A program made the position numbers and the translations under genes. Shown one piece after another: positions 44,135 through 52,880 of a stretch of 64,000 nucleotides of DNA (position 1 is the first letter of the stretch; each line of letters begins with the position of its first letter). The notes below the pieces were generated by a model that saw only the letters and a list, made by a program, of their open reading frames with translations, did not search any database and was not told the origin of the DNA. Source of the stretch: VXNE01 sp965261535 (GTDB lineage Bacteria > Pseudomonadota > Gammaproteobacteria > Pseudomonadales > Azotimanducaceae); NCBI GenBank assembly GCA_965261535.1, contig OZ253469.1, positions 1,736,001 through 1,800,000 on the forward strand, in the 5' to 3' direction.

Positions 44135-44987
44135 CGGCGTCGCCGCAGTGCTCAAAAGCGGCCGGGGCATCGCCGGCCTGGCGGTCTTGTGCGCGGCCGC
44201 AGCCATCCTCGCCTATCTGCTCGTGAGACCCTCAGCGCCCACTGTGCCCGCCGTGCCCGTTTTGCCCGCTGTGCCCGCTGTGCCCGACTTCGCGGCCATC
44301 GTCGAAGTTCGCGAGCGCAAAGCGGCGTTCTTTGCCTTTCTGGTCCGACCCGTCGAAGAGGAGAACGCGCGAATCCGCGCACAACGTCGCAAGGTGCTGG
44401 CCATACGGCGCAACATCCTGGCCGATACGCTGGATACCTCTGTCCGCCGCCAGCTTGCCGCATTGGCGGCGGAATACCGCGTATCTTCGGAAGGCCCACC
44501 TCTTGCCACGACGACCCAACTGTTGCGTCGCATCGACGTGGTCCCTGTCGACCTGGCCCTGGTACAAGCTGCGATCGAATCCGGCTGGGGCCGCTCGCGC
44601 TTCGCCCTGCTCGGGAACAACCTCTTCGGCACGCGATGCTTTCGACCCGGTTGCGGGTTCGTGCCGGCACAACGGCCACCGGGCGAAGTCTACGAAGTGC
44701 GCCGGTTCCGCAGTACCGAAGAAGCCGTCGCGGCCTACATGCGCAACTTCAACACACACGCCGGGTACGTCGAGTTCCGGCGCCTGCGGGCTGCCCTTCG
44801 CGACGACCAGAAGCCCGTGACCGGCGCCGAGCTTGCGGACACTCTCGGCATCTACTCCACGCGGGGTCAGGACTACGTCGATCAAGTCGTCACGATGATT
44901 GGCCAGTACCACGTCCTCACCGACCCGAGCGGACCGCCGGGCGATCGGGCGCCGACAGGCACCGGACCGCGGGACACCGAGACATGA
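44121..44987 (+). CDS. Bax-like glucosaminidase domain protein
   Basis: The 288-aa protein has one N-terminal membrane anchor (GIAGLAVLCAAAAILAYLLV), a Pro/Val repeat linker (PAVPVLPAVPAVP), and a Bax-type glucosaminidase domain: VPVDLALVQAAIESGWGRSR with the likely catalytic Glu, FALLGNNLFGTRCF and EAVAAYMRNFNTHAGYVEFR. It would cut peptidoglycan as a membrane-tethered hydrolase. The ATG at 44121 lies inside the MltB-like gene's end; its stop overlaps the next start as ATGA. A 29-bp piece of this gene recurs at 49258-49286. Confidence 0.88.
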   Translation: MRPIDGVAAVLKSGRGIAGLAVLCAAAAILAYLLVRPSAPTVPAVPVLPAVPAVPDFAAIVEVRERKAAFFAFLVRPVEEENARIRAQRRKVLAIRRNILADTLDTSVRRQLAALAAEYRVSSEGPPLATTTQLLRRIDVVPVDLALVQAAIESGWGRSRFALLGNNLFGTRCFRPGCGFVPAQRPPGEVYEVRRFRSTEEAVAAYMRNFNTHAGYVEFRRLRAALRDDQKPVTGAELADTLGIYSTRGQDYVDQVVTMIGQYHVLTDPSGPPGDRAPTGTGPRDTET

Positions 44988-46066
44988 TCCGAATCGGCCT
45001 TCGTCGTCGTGCTCGGGCGCACCGTGCGGTGTGCGCCGCGGCCATGCTATGGGGCTGCGGCAGTCTCGCTCATGGGGCCGATCACGGGGTCGTGATGGTC
45101 TACCACGACATCGACGACTCGACACCGCCTGCGACCAGCGTCATGCCGCACCAGTTCCGCGCGCACCTCGACTACCTGGATGGCGAAGGCTTCACCGTAC
45201 TGCGGCTGTCGGCCATGCTCGGTGCGCTGGCGCGGGGGGAACCCGTGCCGGACAACGCCGTGGCCATCACCTTCGACGACGCCTACCCGTCCGTGTACGC
45301 CACAGCTACCCCGGAACTCGTCGCCCGCGGCATGCCGTTCACGGTGTTCATCGCCACCAACGACATTGATCGAGGCAACGCCACCTACATGACGTGGGCG
45401 CAGTTGCGTAGCCTGGACCGCACCTTCGCGGACTTCGGCGCGCATTCCCTTTCGCATGGGCATCTCCTGGAGCGGCGCAGGGGCGAGTCCGAGGCGCAAT
45501 GGCGCGAACGCGCCGGCGAGGAGATCCGCGCCGGCGCCAGCCGCATCGAAACGGCACTGGATACCGAGGTAGCGAGCTTCGCCTATCCCTATGGTGAATA
45601 CGACGAAGCCCTCGTGGAGCTCGTGGCGGCTGCTGGCCTGTACGGACTGTCACAGCAGTCGGGGGCGTTCGGGGCCGGCATGTCCCCGCAGCAGGTGCCA
45701 CGCTTCCCGATGGGCGGGGGCTACGACGGTCTGACCCGCCTGGTCACCGCCGTGCGCAGCCGGCCGCTGCCGGTTACCGCGCCGCGAGTCCGCGCCAACG
45801 CCGTGCGCGGCGCGGCGCCGACAACGCTGGAAATCGCAACCGACCCGGGACCGTACAAAGCGGCGGCGTTGGCTTGCTACGGCGCCGGGGTTCGGCTCTC
45901 GACTTCAAGGACAGGCGCGACCTGGAGCATCGACTTGCCGCCGTTGAAGCCCGACCGCAACAAGATCAACTGCACCGCGCCGTCCATGCAAGTCGCTGGC
46001 GAGTATTTCTGGTATTCGCACCTGTGGACCCTGATCGACGCCGACGGACGCTGGTTGACCAGATAG
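44984..46066 (+). CDS. Polysaccharide deacetylase family protein
   Basis: The 360-aa product has a signal peptide (AVCAAAMLWGCGSLAHGADH) and the NodB-type deacetylase motifs: VVMVYHDIDDS, AVAITFDDAYPSVYATATPE with the catalytic and metal Asp pair, FGAHSLSHGHL with the metal histidines, and FAYPYGEYDE. It removes acetyl groups from an exported glycan. Its ATG overlaps the preceding stop by 4 bp. With the two murein hydrolases it forms a wall-remodelling operon. The C-terminal 110 residues are an extra, unrecognised beta-rich domain. Confidence 0.9.
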   Translation: MIRIGLRRRARAHRAVCAAAMLWGCGSLAHGADHGVVMVYHDIDDSTPPATSVMPHQFRAHLDYLDGEGFTVLRLSAMLGALARGEPVPDNAVAITFDDAYPSVYATATPELVARGMPFTVFIATNDIDRGNATYMTWAQLRSLDRTFADFGAHSLSHGHLLERRRGESEAQWRERAGEEIRAGASRIETALDTEVASFAYPYGEYDEALVELVAAAGLYGLSQQSGAFGAGMSPQQVPRFPMGGGYDGLTRLVTAVRSRPLPVTAPRVRANAVRGAAPTTLEIATDPGPYKAAALACYGAGVRLSTSRTGATWSIDLPPLKPDRNKINCTAPSMQVAGEYFWYSHLWTLIDADGRWLTR

Positions 46067-46075
46067 CCGCCTTGC

Positions 46076-46312
46076 GTGGCCGCCCCGCGCCGAAAGTCCG
46101 ACAGACCGCTAGAACGCGTATTGCATGTGCGCCGCCTCGACCTCTGCGGCAACCCGACCACGGACCTCTCGCCCCTCGGCGACATCGGCTCGCTGGTGTG
46201 GCTCGCCCTGCCGGGCGAGGCGGTGGGCGCGTCGGCGGACACCCTCGGCCGGATGACCGGCCTGCGCTGGGTCTGGTTCCTGGAAACGTCGGTGGTGGGG
46301 GAGGAGCGGTGA
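46076..46312 (+). CDS. Short leucine-rich-repeat protein or remnant
   Basis: The 78-aa frame contains VRRLDLCGNPTTDLSPLGDI, GSLVWLALPGE and MTGLRWVWFLET, which read as two or three leucine-rich repeats of the internalin-like spacing. It lacks a signal peptide and cap regions, so it is more likely a fragment than a complete gene. It follows the deacetylase gene by 10 bp. Confidence 0.4.
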   Translation: MAAPRRKSDRPLERVLHVRRLDLCGNPTTDLSPLGDIGSLVWLALPGEAVGASADTLGRMTGLRWVWFLETSVVGEER

Positions 46313-46319
46313 GGTGAAA

Positions 46320-46355
46320 GGCGGTGTGCGCGCGGTACGGACCGCGCGCACCGCC
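46320..46355. terminator. Strong GC-rich hairpin between convergent genes
   Basis: GGCGGTGTGCGCGCGGT is followed, after ACGG, by its near-perfect inverse ending in ACCGCC, giving arms of about 15 bp. It lies between the plus-strand LRR frame and the minus-strand Fic gene. No T-tract follows, so it is a terminator-like structure rather than a proven terminator. Confidence 0.45.
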
Positions 46356-46428
46356 GCCCGGGCGCGGGTCGTGCTGGGGGTCCGTCGCGTGCGTCGCGAC
46401 GATCGGGCCGCGCTCGCGCTCGCCCCGA

Positions 46429-47730
46429 TCAGCGTAGTGACGGCGAGCCCCCTCTGTCCTTGGGTCGCCGCACGGTGCGGCCACTGCCGGCCTGTGGCGG
46501 TATCACGGCAGGAGGCGGGAATGCGGACTTTGTGGGACGTCGCGCTCGTGGCCCCGGTCGCCCGGGCTCATCCGGCTCGTCCGGATTGCTACGCACTTGG
46601 TCGAGCTCAGGTGCGTGCAGCCAGTACCTGGTACCCCGAGCCATGCCGGTCCTGCGCAGTGCGCCGAGATCGACGAGGTCTGCGAGGTCACGCGTGGCGG
46701 TGGCGGACGCAGCACCGGTGATCGACTGGTAGTTAGCCGAGCTCAACCCGCCTGCGAAGGCGCGGGGCTCCGCCTGGAACAAGCGATGCAGCGCTATGGC
46801 CTGGCGGTCGTTAAGTCGCCCTTCGAGGGCGCCGAAGAGCCGCACCTGTGCCGCGTGGCGCATCAGCCGCAGCCGCCCCTCCCCGAGCGCGTCGATGGTG
46901 GTGCGCGCGAACCATGCCTGCCAAGCCCCCGCGTCCAGCGAGTACCTGCAGCTGTCGAGCGCTCGGTAGTACTCATCCCGGCGGGCGTGAATCGTCTGCG
47001 CCAGCGGAATCAGACTCGGGCGCCCCAGGCAGCGTGCGAGGGCTTTTTCCGCGAGCGCCCGGCCGATGCGTCCGTTGCCGTCCTCGAACGGGTGAACGCA
47101 CTCGAAGAACAGGTGCGCCGCGCCGGCGACCGCGAGGGCATCCGCCTCGGTGCCGTCCTCTGTCGCCTCATTGAACCACTCCATGAAGGCATCCATCTCC
47201 GCGGCGACACGGGTGCCCGGCGGGGCTTCGTAGGTGACCATTGCGCTCTGCATGCTGCCGCGCCGCACCGTGACGATCTGTGCCGACTGCGGTCCGGAAC
47301 GGTACCCTCCCAGGGCGCGCATCGCGGGGTCGCTGGACATCAGCGACAGGTGCCAGTCACAGAGCATCTCGTGGCTCAGGGGATCTTCGAACGTCTGGTA
47401 GACGTCCATTGCCAGCTTCGCCACGCCGCGTTCGGCAGCCGGGGCGTGCAGTGCGGCCTCAAGCCCGAAGAAGTGCAGCAGCGACGCGCGGATCGAGTCC
47501 CGCTGCAGGTACTCCCCCTCGATGGCCGATGTCTCCAGCGCCTCGTCCGCGAGCCACTCGAGGTGCACTTCGAGGACATCGGCGCCGCCGACGAAGGCGA
47601 GCGCTCCAGACTGCCACGCGGCCTCGGTGACGAACCGCGAGACGTAGCCCTGCAGCGCAACGTCGTCCCAAGTGAATCCCGGCCACCCGGGCAGTTCCCA
47701 AACCCACAGTCTTTTGGTGGCTTGATCCAT
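46429..47730 (-). CDS. Fic family protein, canonical motif
   Basis: The 433-aa protein has an N-terminal DUF4172-like region (LWVWELPGWPGFTWDDVALQ), an inhibitory motif SAIEGEYL before the Fic core, the intact active loop HPFEDGNGRIGR, and a C-terminal winged-helix-like part (LSSANYQSITGAASATATRD, LVDLGALRRTG). All catalytic residues are present, so it should transfer AMP (or a similar group) to a target protein, restrained by its own inhibitory helix. The last 50 residues are low-complexity. It is transcribed from the AT-rich palindrome region near 47750. Confidence 0.92.
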   Translation of the reverse strand: MDQATKRLWVWELPGWPGFTWDDVALQGYVSRFVTEAAWQSGALAFVGGADVLEVHLEWLADEALETSAIEGEYLQRDSIRASLLHFFGLEAALHAPAAERGVAKLAMDVYQTFEDPLSHEMLCDWHLSLMSSDPAMRALGGYRSGPQSAQIVTVRRGSMQSAMVTYEAPPGTRVAAEMDAFMEWFNEATEDGTEADALAVAGAAHLFFECVHPFEDGNGRIGRALAEKALARCLGRPSLIPLAQTIHARRDEYYRALDSCRYSLDAGAWQAWFARTTIDALGEGRLRLMRHAAQVRLFGALEGRLNDRQAIALHRLFQAEPRAFAGGLSSANYQSITGAASATATRDLADLVDLGALRRTGMARGTRYWLHAPELDQVRSNPDEPDEPGRPGPRARRPTKSAFPPPAVIPPQAGSGRTVRRPKDRGGSPSLR

Positions 47731-47744
47731 GGAATTGCCCCCTA

Positions 47745-47773
47745 CCGATCATTATTAATTCTATTCTGATCGG
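47745..47773. promoter_or_regulatory. Inverted repeat upstream of the Fic gene
   Basis: CCGATCA at 47745-47751 and TGATCGG at 47767-47773 form 7-bp arms separated by 15 bp of AT-rich sequence, 15 bp upstream of the Fic start. Position and symmetry suggest an operator, possibly for the Fic protein's own winged-helix domain. Confidence 0.45.
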
Positions 47774-47882
47774 AATTGTATCCAGAATGGCCTCATCCAG
47801 CTACGGGGGTTGTTCCGGGGCTGCGGCCGCAGCGGTCATCGCGGCCTGAGCGCGACGTCCGCTACAAGATCGTCGACGGCGG

Positions 47883-48254
47883 TTGGTCGAGCGACCGGCC
47901 GACGTTGCCGCGTATACGGAGCGCTTGCGGGCCTACCTGGAAGCTCACCCCGCGTTCTACGGAAGTGCCGCCGCGCTGCTGGACGAGGCTGGCACCGTCG
48001 TTGCGAGCCCCTATGTCTACCGCACCGCCGATGGCTTGCAGACCCGCGATCTTGCCCAGCCCGATTACAACATTCAGATGCAGGAATGGATCACAATGCC
48101 ATTGGCCGCGAACGCTGGTATCTGGACGCATCCCTACTTTGATGCGGGCGGCGGCGAGATCTGGATGATTACGCGCTCGGTCCCCGCGCAGCATGCCGAG
48201 GGTATTTTCGCCATCGTCACCACCGATCTGCCTGTGGATGCCCCGGGCCAGTGA
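47883..48254 (+). pseudogene. Cache-type sensor domain fragment
   Basis: About 120 codons read YLEAHPAFYGSAAALLDEAG, VVASPYVYRTADGLQTRDLA and WITMPLAANAGIWTHPYFDA then GGGEIWMITRSVP. The PxWTxPYFDxGGG pattern is typical of dCache extracellular sensor domains. No transmembrane helix or output domain accompanies it, and the only start is a TTG. It is probably a remnant of a sensor kinase or cyclase gene. Confidence 0.6.
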
Positions 48255-48435
48255 TTCCAGGGACGTGGTGGCCGTGACTGGCAGGTGCGCGCCGCCTTGG
48301 CGATATCGGCGGGTCCCCGCGGTGCGGCCCGGCCGTCAGACCGGATAACGGGTTCGGAAACCGACCGACGTCTCGGGAAGGGTCGCGAGCGTGACGTCGC
48401 CGCGGCGACGCAGCGTACAGCCGATCATGTAGACT

Positions 48436-48452
48436 TGCTTGCGTTGCAAGCA
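48436..48452. promoter_or_regulatory. Palindromic operator candidate upstream of the FitA-like antitoxin
   Basis: TGCTTGC-GTT-GCAAGCA is a perfect inverted repeat with 7-bp arms, 46 bp before the antitoxin start. FitAB/VapBC pairs autoregulate through such sites. Confidence 0.55.
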
Positions 48453-48498
48453 TGCCGTAGTTTTTGAACATGTCCCGCACCATGAGGAGGCACGGCCA

Positions 48499-48744
48499 AT
48501 GGCGAGCATCACGATCCGCAATCTCGACGACGATGTGAAGACGCGTCTGCGCGTGCGCGCCGCCGGGCATCACCGTTCGATGGAAGAAGAGGTACGCATC
48601 ATCCTGCGCGACGCGGTGAACGGTGGCCGCGCTGGTCCTCGGAACCTCGCGACGTTCACCCGCGAGTGCTTCGCGTCCCTTGGCGGCATCGAGCTCGAAC
48701 TTCCCCCGCGCGGTCCAATGCGCGAGCCTCCAGACTTCTCCTGA
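48499..48744 (+). CDS. FitA-like ribbon-helix-helix antitoxin (VapB type)
   Basis: The 81-aa product begins MASITIRNLDDDVKTRLRVR then AAGHHRSMEEEVRIILRDAV, the ribbon-helix-helix signature of FitA/VapB antitoxins; the C-terminal GIELELPPR region would block the PIN active site. GAGGAGG lies 9 bp before the ATG at 48499. The PIN toxin gene follows after 8 bp. An operator-like palindrome lies upstream. Confidence 0.9.
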   Translation: MASITIRNLDDDVKTRLRVRAAGHHRSMEEEVRIILRDAVNGGRAGPRNLATFTRECFASLGGIELELPPRGPMREPPDFS

Positions 48745-48752
48745 GCGCCCCT

Positions 48753-49175
48753 ATGCTTGTCATAGATACCAATGTCGCGTCCGAACTGATGCGGCCCGTG
48801 CCGACTCCCAGCGTAGCCGCATGGATTGCCGAGCGCGACGCGGCGGAGATGTATCTGACAGCGATCAGTGAGGCGGAGTTGCGGTTCGGCGTCGCGATCC
48901 TGCCGGCGGGCAGACGACGAAACGCGCTGGAGGCTGCCATGCGTCGGTGGCTCGACGTTGGCTTCGCTGAGCGGATTCTTCCGTTCGAAAGCGCTGCGGC
49001 CCGAGCCTATGCAGAAATTGCTGCGGGCCGCCGCCAAGCGGGTCGGCCCATCGGCGAGGCCGACTGCCAGATCGCTGCCATATCGCGCACGCGCGGCGCC
49101 GTCCTCGTGACGCGGAACGTGCGAGACTTCCAGGGCACAGGAGTCGAGGTCGTCGATCCGTGGACGACGGGATGA
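48753..49175 (+). CDS. VapC/FitB family PIN-domain toxin
   Basis: The 140-aa protein has the PIN-domain pattern: MLVIDTNVASELMRPVPTPS with catalytic Asp5, AISEAELRFGVAIL with the conserved Glu, and GRPIGEADCQIAAISRTRGA then VLVTRNVRDFQGTG with the remaining acidic residues. It is a predicted endoribonuclease. It follows the FitA-like antitoxin in the standard order, and both genes look intact. Confidence 0.92.
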   Translation: MLVIDTNVASELMRPVPTPSVAAWIAERDAAEMYLTAISEAELRFGVAILPAGRRRNALEAAMRRWLDVGFAERILPFESAAARAYAEIAAGRRQAGRPIGEADCQIAAISRTRGAVLVTRNVRDFQGTGVEVVDPWTTG

Positions 49176-49257
49176 TCGGCACCACCGAAGCCTTCGCGGC
49201 AGCCGATCAGCCAGTTCCATAGCAACACCGCCCGTACCAGCCGCGCCCGGGGGCGGG

Positions 49258-49286
49258 CGGCCACCGGGCGAAGTCTACGAAGTGCG
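49258..49286. repeat. 29-bp fragment identical to part of the Bax-like gene
   Basis: These 29 bases match 44673-44701 exactly, the part of the Bax-like gene that encodes PPGEVYEVR. The piece is joined directly to the left end of the HigA-copy duplication at 49291. Such an exact match is far too long for chance in 64 kb, so it marks a rearrangement junction. Confidence 0.75.
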
Positions 49287-49290
49287 ACCC

Positions 49291-49669
49291 CCACTGAAAA
49301 ACGGGAGAAATGTCATGGCGCGCGAGCCCATTCATCCAGGCGAGACGCTGCGGGAGGACCTGGAGGCGCTCGGAATGAGCGCGGCAGAGTTGGCGCGGCG
49401 GATCGAAGTGCCAGTGAACCGGATCACGGAAATCCTGAAGGGCCGCCGTGCAGTCACGGGCGACACCGCCCTGCGCCTGGGCCGGTTCTTCGGGACATCG
49501 GGCGAGTTCTGGCTGAACCTGCAGAAGCTGTACGAGTTGAGACGAGCAGAAAGCGAACGCGGTGCCGAGATCGAACGTCTGCCAACGCTGGCGGGTGACG
49601 GTCGATGGTCGGCGTCGGGATGATTTGGCGGGCTGCGACAGGTGATAAAGCGCGATGCGAAGGCAACGT
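49291..49669. repeat. 379-bp direct repeat, copy 1 (second copy at 52386-52764)
   Basis: The two copies align without gaps at a constant offset of 3095 bp and differ at a handful of bases. Each begins at the last bases of a HigB stop (CCACTGA) and covers a whole higA gene plus about 45 bp downstream. Confidence 0.9.
49315..49623 (+). CDS. HigA family antitoxin, orphan copy
   Basis: The 102-aa protein is a HigA-type HTH antitoxin: EPIHPGETLREDLEALGMSA, AELARRIEVPVNRITEILKG, RRAVTGDTALRLGRFFGTSG and EFWLNLQKLYEL. GGGAGAAATGTC precedes the ATG at 49315. No toxin gene remains upstream; only the toxin's stop codon is retained in the repeat. The near-identical copy at 52410 differs by leucine-to-proline changes. 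As an orphan it might still repress or neutralise a related toxin. Confidence 0.88.
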   Translation: MAREPIHPGETLREDLEALGMSAAELARRIEVPVNRITEILKGRRAVTGDTALRLGRFFGTSGEFWLNLQKLYELRRAESERGAEIERLPTLAGDGRWSASG

Positions 49670-49917
49670 CCGCCGGGAAGTTCAGCGCCCTCGTCGCCTC
49701 GGCAACGCTCGTCGCGGACAGCGATGTTTACGGTGCACATGTCTCAACATGCCGCTCAAATGAGCACGGAGCACCACTTCAAGCGTCGCAAAATCGTGGT
49801 ACGAATTGGGGTGAGAGTGTTATGACCTATTAGATCTTAGGTATTTTTGGTGGAGGCTGCGGTACTCAACCCAGCCGCAAAGTCAACGAACGCCGCCGGC
49901 GCCCGTTCGCGCCGGTT

Positions 49918-50760
49918 TCATTGTTCCGTGCGGTGCGGGGCCAGCGTTTCGCCCTCCACCGTGACCCGGTGCATCAGGCGTCGCTCCCCGGGGTAGTCGT
50001 TGAGCGCGTAGTGCCAAGTGGCGCGATTGTCCCAGAACGCGACGCTACCGACATCCCAGCGGAACCGGCAGGTGTGATCTTCCCGGGCAGCGACGCCATA
50101 GAGATGTTCGAGTAGCGGACGCGACTCGTCATCCGTCCAGCCGGCAATGCGCAAGGTGAACGCCGGGTTCACATAAAGTGCCGGCCTGCCCGTGCGCGGG
50201 TGACGGATCACCACCGGATGTACGGCGTCCTGCGTGGCTTTCTCCGCGTTGTGATAGCGGTCGTCGTCATGCTTGGCGTAAGCCGCGCTCTTGCCGAAAA
50301 CGTGGCGGCTCGAGTGCACGGCGCTCAATCCTGCCAGGGTTCGCCTGAGGCCCGGCGAAAGCGCCTCGTATGCCTTGTACATACTCGCGAACAAGGTATC
50401 GCCGCCGGCACTCGGCACCTCAAGCGCGAACAGCATCGAACCGAGCGCCGGCGCTTCGTCGTAGGAGTGGTCGGTATGCCATCCGCCGCCGACATTGTGC
50501 TCGTGGCGAGGCTCCTTGAGCACCAGGGCGACCTGCGGATGCCCCGGTACGGGCGTGAAGAAACGATTGACGTTGATCGGGCCGAATCGCCGCGCCGCCG
50601 CCAACTGGTGATCGGGAGTCAGCGTCTGGCCGCGGAGAAACACCACGCCGTATGCCGCCTGCGCATCGGCGATGGCCTCCACCTCTTCATCGGACATGGA
50701 CTGCAGGTCGACACCGTCGATCTCCGCGCCGCAGTCGTTGTCCCCGGGTCTGATTTCCAT
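49918..50760 (-). CDS. TauD/TfdA family Fe(II)/2-oxoglutarate-dependent dioxygenase
   Basis: The 280-aa enzyme has the TauD fold landmarks: AYGVVFLRGQTLTPDHQLAA, the iron-binding GWHTDHSY with His95 and Asp97, TLFASMYKAYEALSP, LYVNPAFTLRIAGW, and the distal region VAFWDNRATWHYALNDYPGE with the second histidine and arginine for 2-oxoglutarate. It hydroxylates a small substrate such as a sulfonate or aryl ether; the exact one is unknown. The start at 50760 is chosen because upstream codons have no family match. Confidence 0.92.
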   Translation of the reverse strand: MEIRPGDNDCGAEIDGVDLQSMSDEEVEAIADAQAAYGVVFLRGQTLTPDHQLAAARRFGPINVNRFFTPVPGHPQVALVLKEPRHEHNVGGGWHTDHSYDEAPALGSMLFALEVPSAGGDTLFASMYKAYEALSPGLRRTLAGLSAVHSSRHVFGKSAAYAKHDDDRYHNAEKATQDAVHPVVIRHPRTGRPALYVNPAFTLRIAGWTDDESRPLLEHLYGVAAREDHTCRFRWDVGSVAFWDNRATWHYALNDYPGERRLMHRVTVEGETLAPHRTEQ

Positions 50761-51410
50761 TTCAGCCAATCCCGATGCCTGCGCCCCACCAGGGCAGGCG
50801 CGAAAGCATACCGCAAACAGATGTCGCCTCAACCGGCGTCGGCGGGAGTAGTGCGTCTCGTATTCGTTCCTGAACTGGCGGAGTTGGCAGGGCCTATGTG
50901 GGACACTGTAGGGTAGCTAGCGAAAGAGTGATGGGGTAAGAACAGAAGGTCAGCTATGTAGAAAAAAGTGGCGCTCATAGGTCGGCAAAGAGCGAACGGA
51001 AAACACACATGCACACGAGGATCGCGCCAATCGGAGTAGGAGTTGGGGTACATAGTGGCGAGACTTTCGGTGCGGTGGCGACCGCCGCGACCTTGGCAGA
51101 GTATGCTTTGCCGCAATGCTGAGCGTCCGATCCACATGAACGTTCCTTCGCGCGTCGCGCGTATCGCGGGCGGCGGTCACCCAACTCTCGGGCGGTGCCG
51201 ACTCCTGTGCTCGCCTGGAATGGAAATCCGCGACCGAAATCCCCCGCAATGCGACGCAGACGCCCGCCCAAGGGCGCCGACCGCCGCGCGCAGAGTCCCA
51301 AGCGGCCGCGAAGTCTCCGTCCGGTCCTGCTACAGAATTGTCGGCAGGCCGCAGCAGCACCGGCGCGGTCTCGAGAGAACGGGCTTGTCCGCAACCTCGA
51401 CCCGGTGGCG
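50761..51410. other. Long stretch without recognised gene
   Basis: About 650 bp between the dioxygenase and the PH-domain gene. Frames on both strands are open but none gives a recognisable protein, and codon use is irregular. No RNA gene or mobile-element end was identified. Confidence 0.4.
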
Positions 51411-51866
51411 ATGACGGCGACACCCGGACGCGATCAATCCGGCGGGTGGAGGGCCTGCGTCTACCGGTCCGCTATCGGCCGACGCGCATTCTGGAGGGCG
51501 TCCCCGCTCACCGCCGCGACCCTTGCCTACGTGGGTTACGTGCAAACCCAGCCGGACGTTTGGGGCTGGCCAGGCAACCTCTCCCTCCTGGCCGTCGCCG
51601 GGGCGTTCGCGCTGGTCGCGTGCCTCGTTCTGGGAACCTCGTACCGCATCGAGGACGGCATGCTCAAGGTGCGGATGCCGTTCAGGCGCGTCGACATCCC
51701 GCTGCGGCGGATCACGGCCGTACGGTGCCGCGCCAACGCGCCGCTGTGGCGCCCCGGGGACTTCGCCTTGGGAACCGCGGTGATCGAGATCGACGACGAA
51801 GGATGGAAGTGGCTGGTGTCGCCCCGGAACGAAGCGGGGTTCCTCGCCGAACTCGCCAAGGCCTAG
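51411..51866 (+). CDS. Bacterial PH-domain membrane protein
   Basis: The 151-aa protein has two transmembrane helices (about residues 28-45 and 58-75: LSLLAVAGAFALVACLVLG) followed by a C-terminal bacterial PH-like domain: YRIEDGMLKVRMPFRRVDIP, LRRITAVRCRANAP and AVIEIDDEGWKWLVSPRNEA. Such proteins sit in the inner membrane with the PH domain in the cytosol; function is unknown. The ATG at 51411 gives the most compact protein. Confidence 0.7.
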   Translation: MTATPGRDQSGGWRACVYRSAIGRRAFWRASPLTAATLAYVGYVQTQPDVWGWPGNLSLLAVAGAFALVACLVLGTSYRIEDGMLKVRMPFRRVDIPLRRITAVRCRANAPLWRPGDFALGTAVIEIDDEGWKWLVSPRNEAGFLAELAKA

Positions 51867-52159
51867 CCGGCCTGCGCGGCTCCCGGATGCACCGCCGGGA
51901 ACTAGCTATAGCTAGCGCCCGGTCGCGGGTCCCGATCTTGCCGGACGACTTGCCCAGACCTGCCCACGCGGGCGCGCTGCAGGCCGTGCATCCCGATACC
52001 GACTGGCTGACGGAACTGATCGAAACCGACCGACGGCGGCAGTCCACTTCACGGTAGCGACACTCGCATGGCCTCGGGGTGCCGCAGCCCGACGGCAACG
52101 GAAGGATCCGGCGCAAGCACCTCGCCAGGGACGTCATGATCCCCCTACGCCCGGCTCCG

Positions 52160-52392
52160 CTCGATCTCCGGCGCGGAGGAGTTGCTCAGGCCGGGCCTCA
52201 GCTTCGCCCTGCTCGACGAGTTTGGTCGTGTCCCTGGAACCGGACTACGCTTGGCAGGGGGAAATTGGACGGGCACTCCGGCGTGGCAAGGGGCAATGGA
52301 GCATCCGCATCAACGACCAGTGGCGAATCTGCTTCGTGTGGCCGGATGGGAGTCTCGGCCCCGCCGGCGTTCAAATCATCGACTACCACTGA
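52160..52392 (+). pseudogene. Frameshifted HigB/RelE toxin upstream of HigA copy
   Basis: The 3' end reads KGQWSIRINDQWRICFVWPD then GSLGPAGVQIIDYH and stop at 52390-52392, the typical HigB/RelE C-terminus. Upstream, LLDEFGRVP and GNRTTLGRGKLDG lie in other frames, so at least one or two frameshifts separate the N-terminal part. No full toxin frame exists. The antitoxin gene follows after 17 bp. Confidence 0.65.
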
Positions 52393-52764
52393 AAAACGGG
52401 AGAAATGTCATGGCGCGCGAGCCCATTCATCCAGGCGAGACGCTGCGGGAGGACCCGGAGGCGCTCGGAATGAGCGCGGCAGAGTTGGCGCGGCGGATCG
52501 AAGTGCCAGTGAACCGGATCACGGAAATCCTGAAGGGCCGCCGCGCAGTCACGGGCGACACCGCCCTGCGCCCGGGCCGGTTCTTCGGGACATCGGGCGA
52601 GTTCTGGCTGAACCTGCAGAAGCTGTACGAGTTGAGACGAGCGGAAAGCGAACGCGGTGCCGAAATCGAACGTCTGCCAACGCTGGCGGGTGACGGTCGA
52701 TAGTCGGCGTCGGGTTGATCTGGCGGGCTGCGACAGGCAACAAAGCGCGATCCGAAGGCAACGT
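52386..52764. repeat. 379-bp direct repeat, copy 2 (first copy at 49291-49669)
   Basis: This copy keeps the toxin remnant upstream and is thus likely the ancestral location of the duplicated higA segment. Differences include T-to-C changes that turn two leucines into prolines in the protein and a G-to-A that creates an earlier stop. Confidence 0.9.
52410..52703 (+). CDS. HigA family antitoxin, second copy
   Basis: The 97-aa protein equals the copy at 49315 except for proline replacing leucine at residue 17 (REDPEALG) and at the ALRPGRF position, and an earlier TAG stop. Proline inside the helices may disturb folding. It follows a frameshifted HigB gene with the same GGGAGAAATGTC leader. Confidence 0.85.
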   Translation: MAREPIHPGETLREDPEALGMSAAELARRIEVPVNRITEILKGRRAVTGDTALRPGRFFGTSGEFWLNLQKLYELRRAESERGAEIERLPTLAGDGR

Positions 52765-52880
52765 TATGCTGATCTCGACATAGTGAGTAGCTCCACATAT
52801 GACCTATCTGCGTTAGCCGTATCCCTTTTACGCTAGCGGCCTTATTTGGCGCGCCATGGGCCGCCACACCGGCACTGCGT

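Noticed and set aside
46320..46355. GC-rich hairpin considered as a riboswitch or attenuator
   Set aside because: It lies between convergent gene ends rather than in a leader, so a terminator-like role is simpler.
49642..49833. 63-codon plus-strand frame after the HigA copy
   Set aside because: No ribosome binding site, no family similarity, and composition like non-coding sequence.
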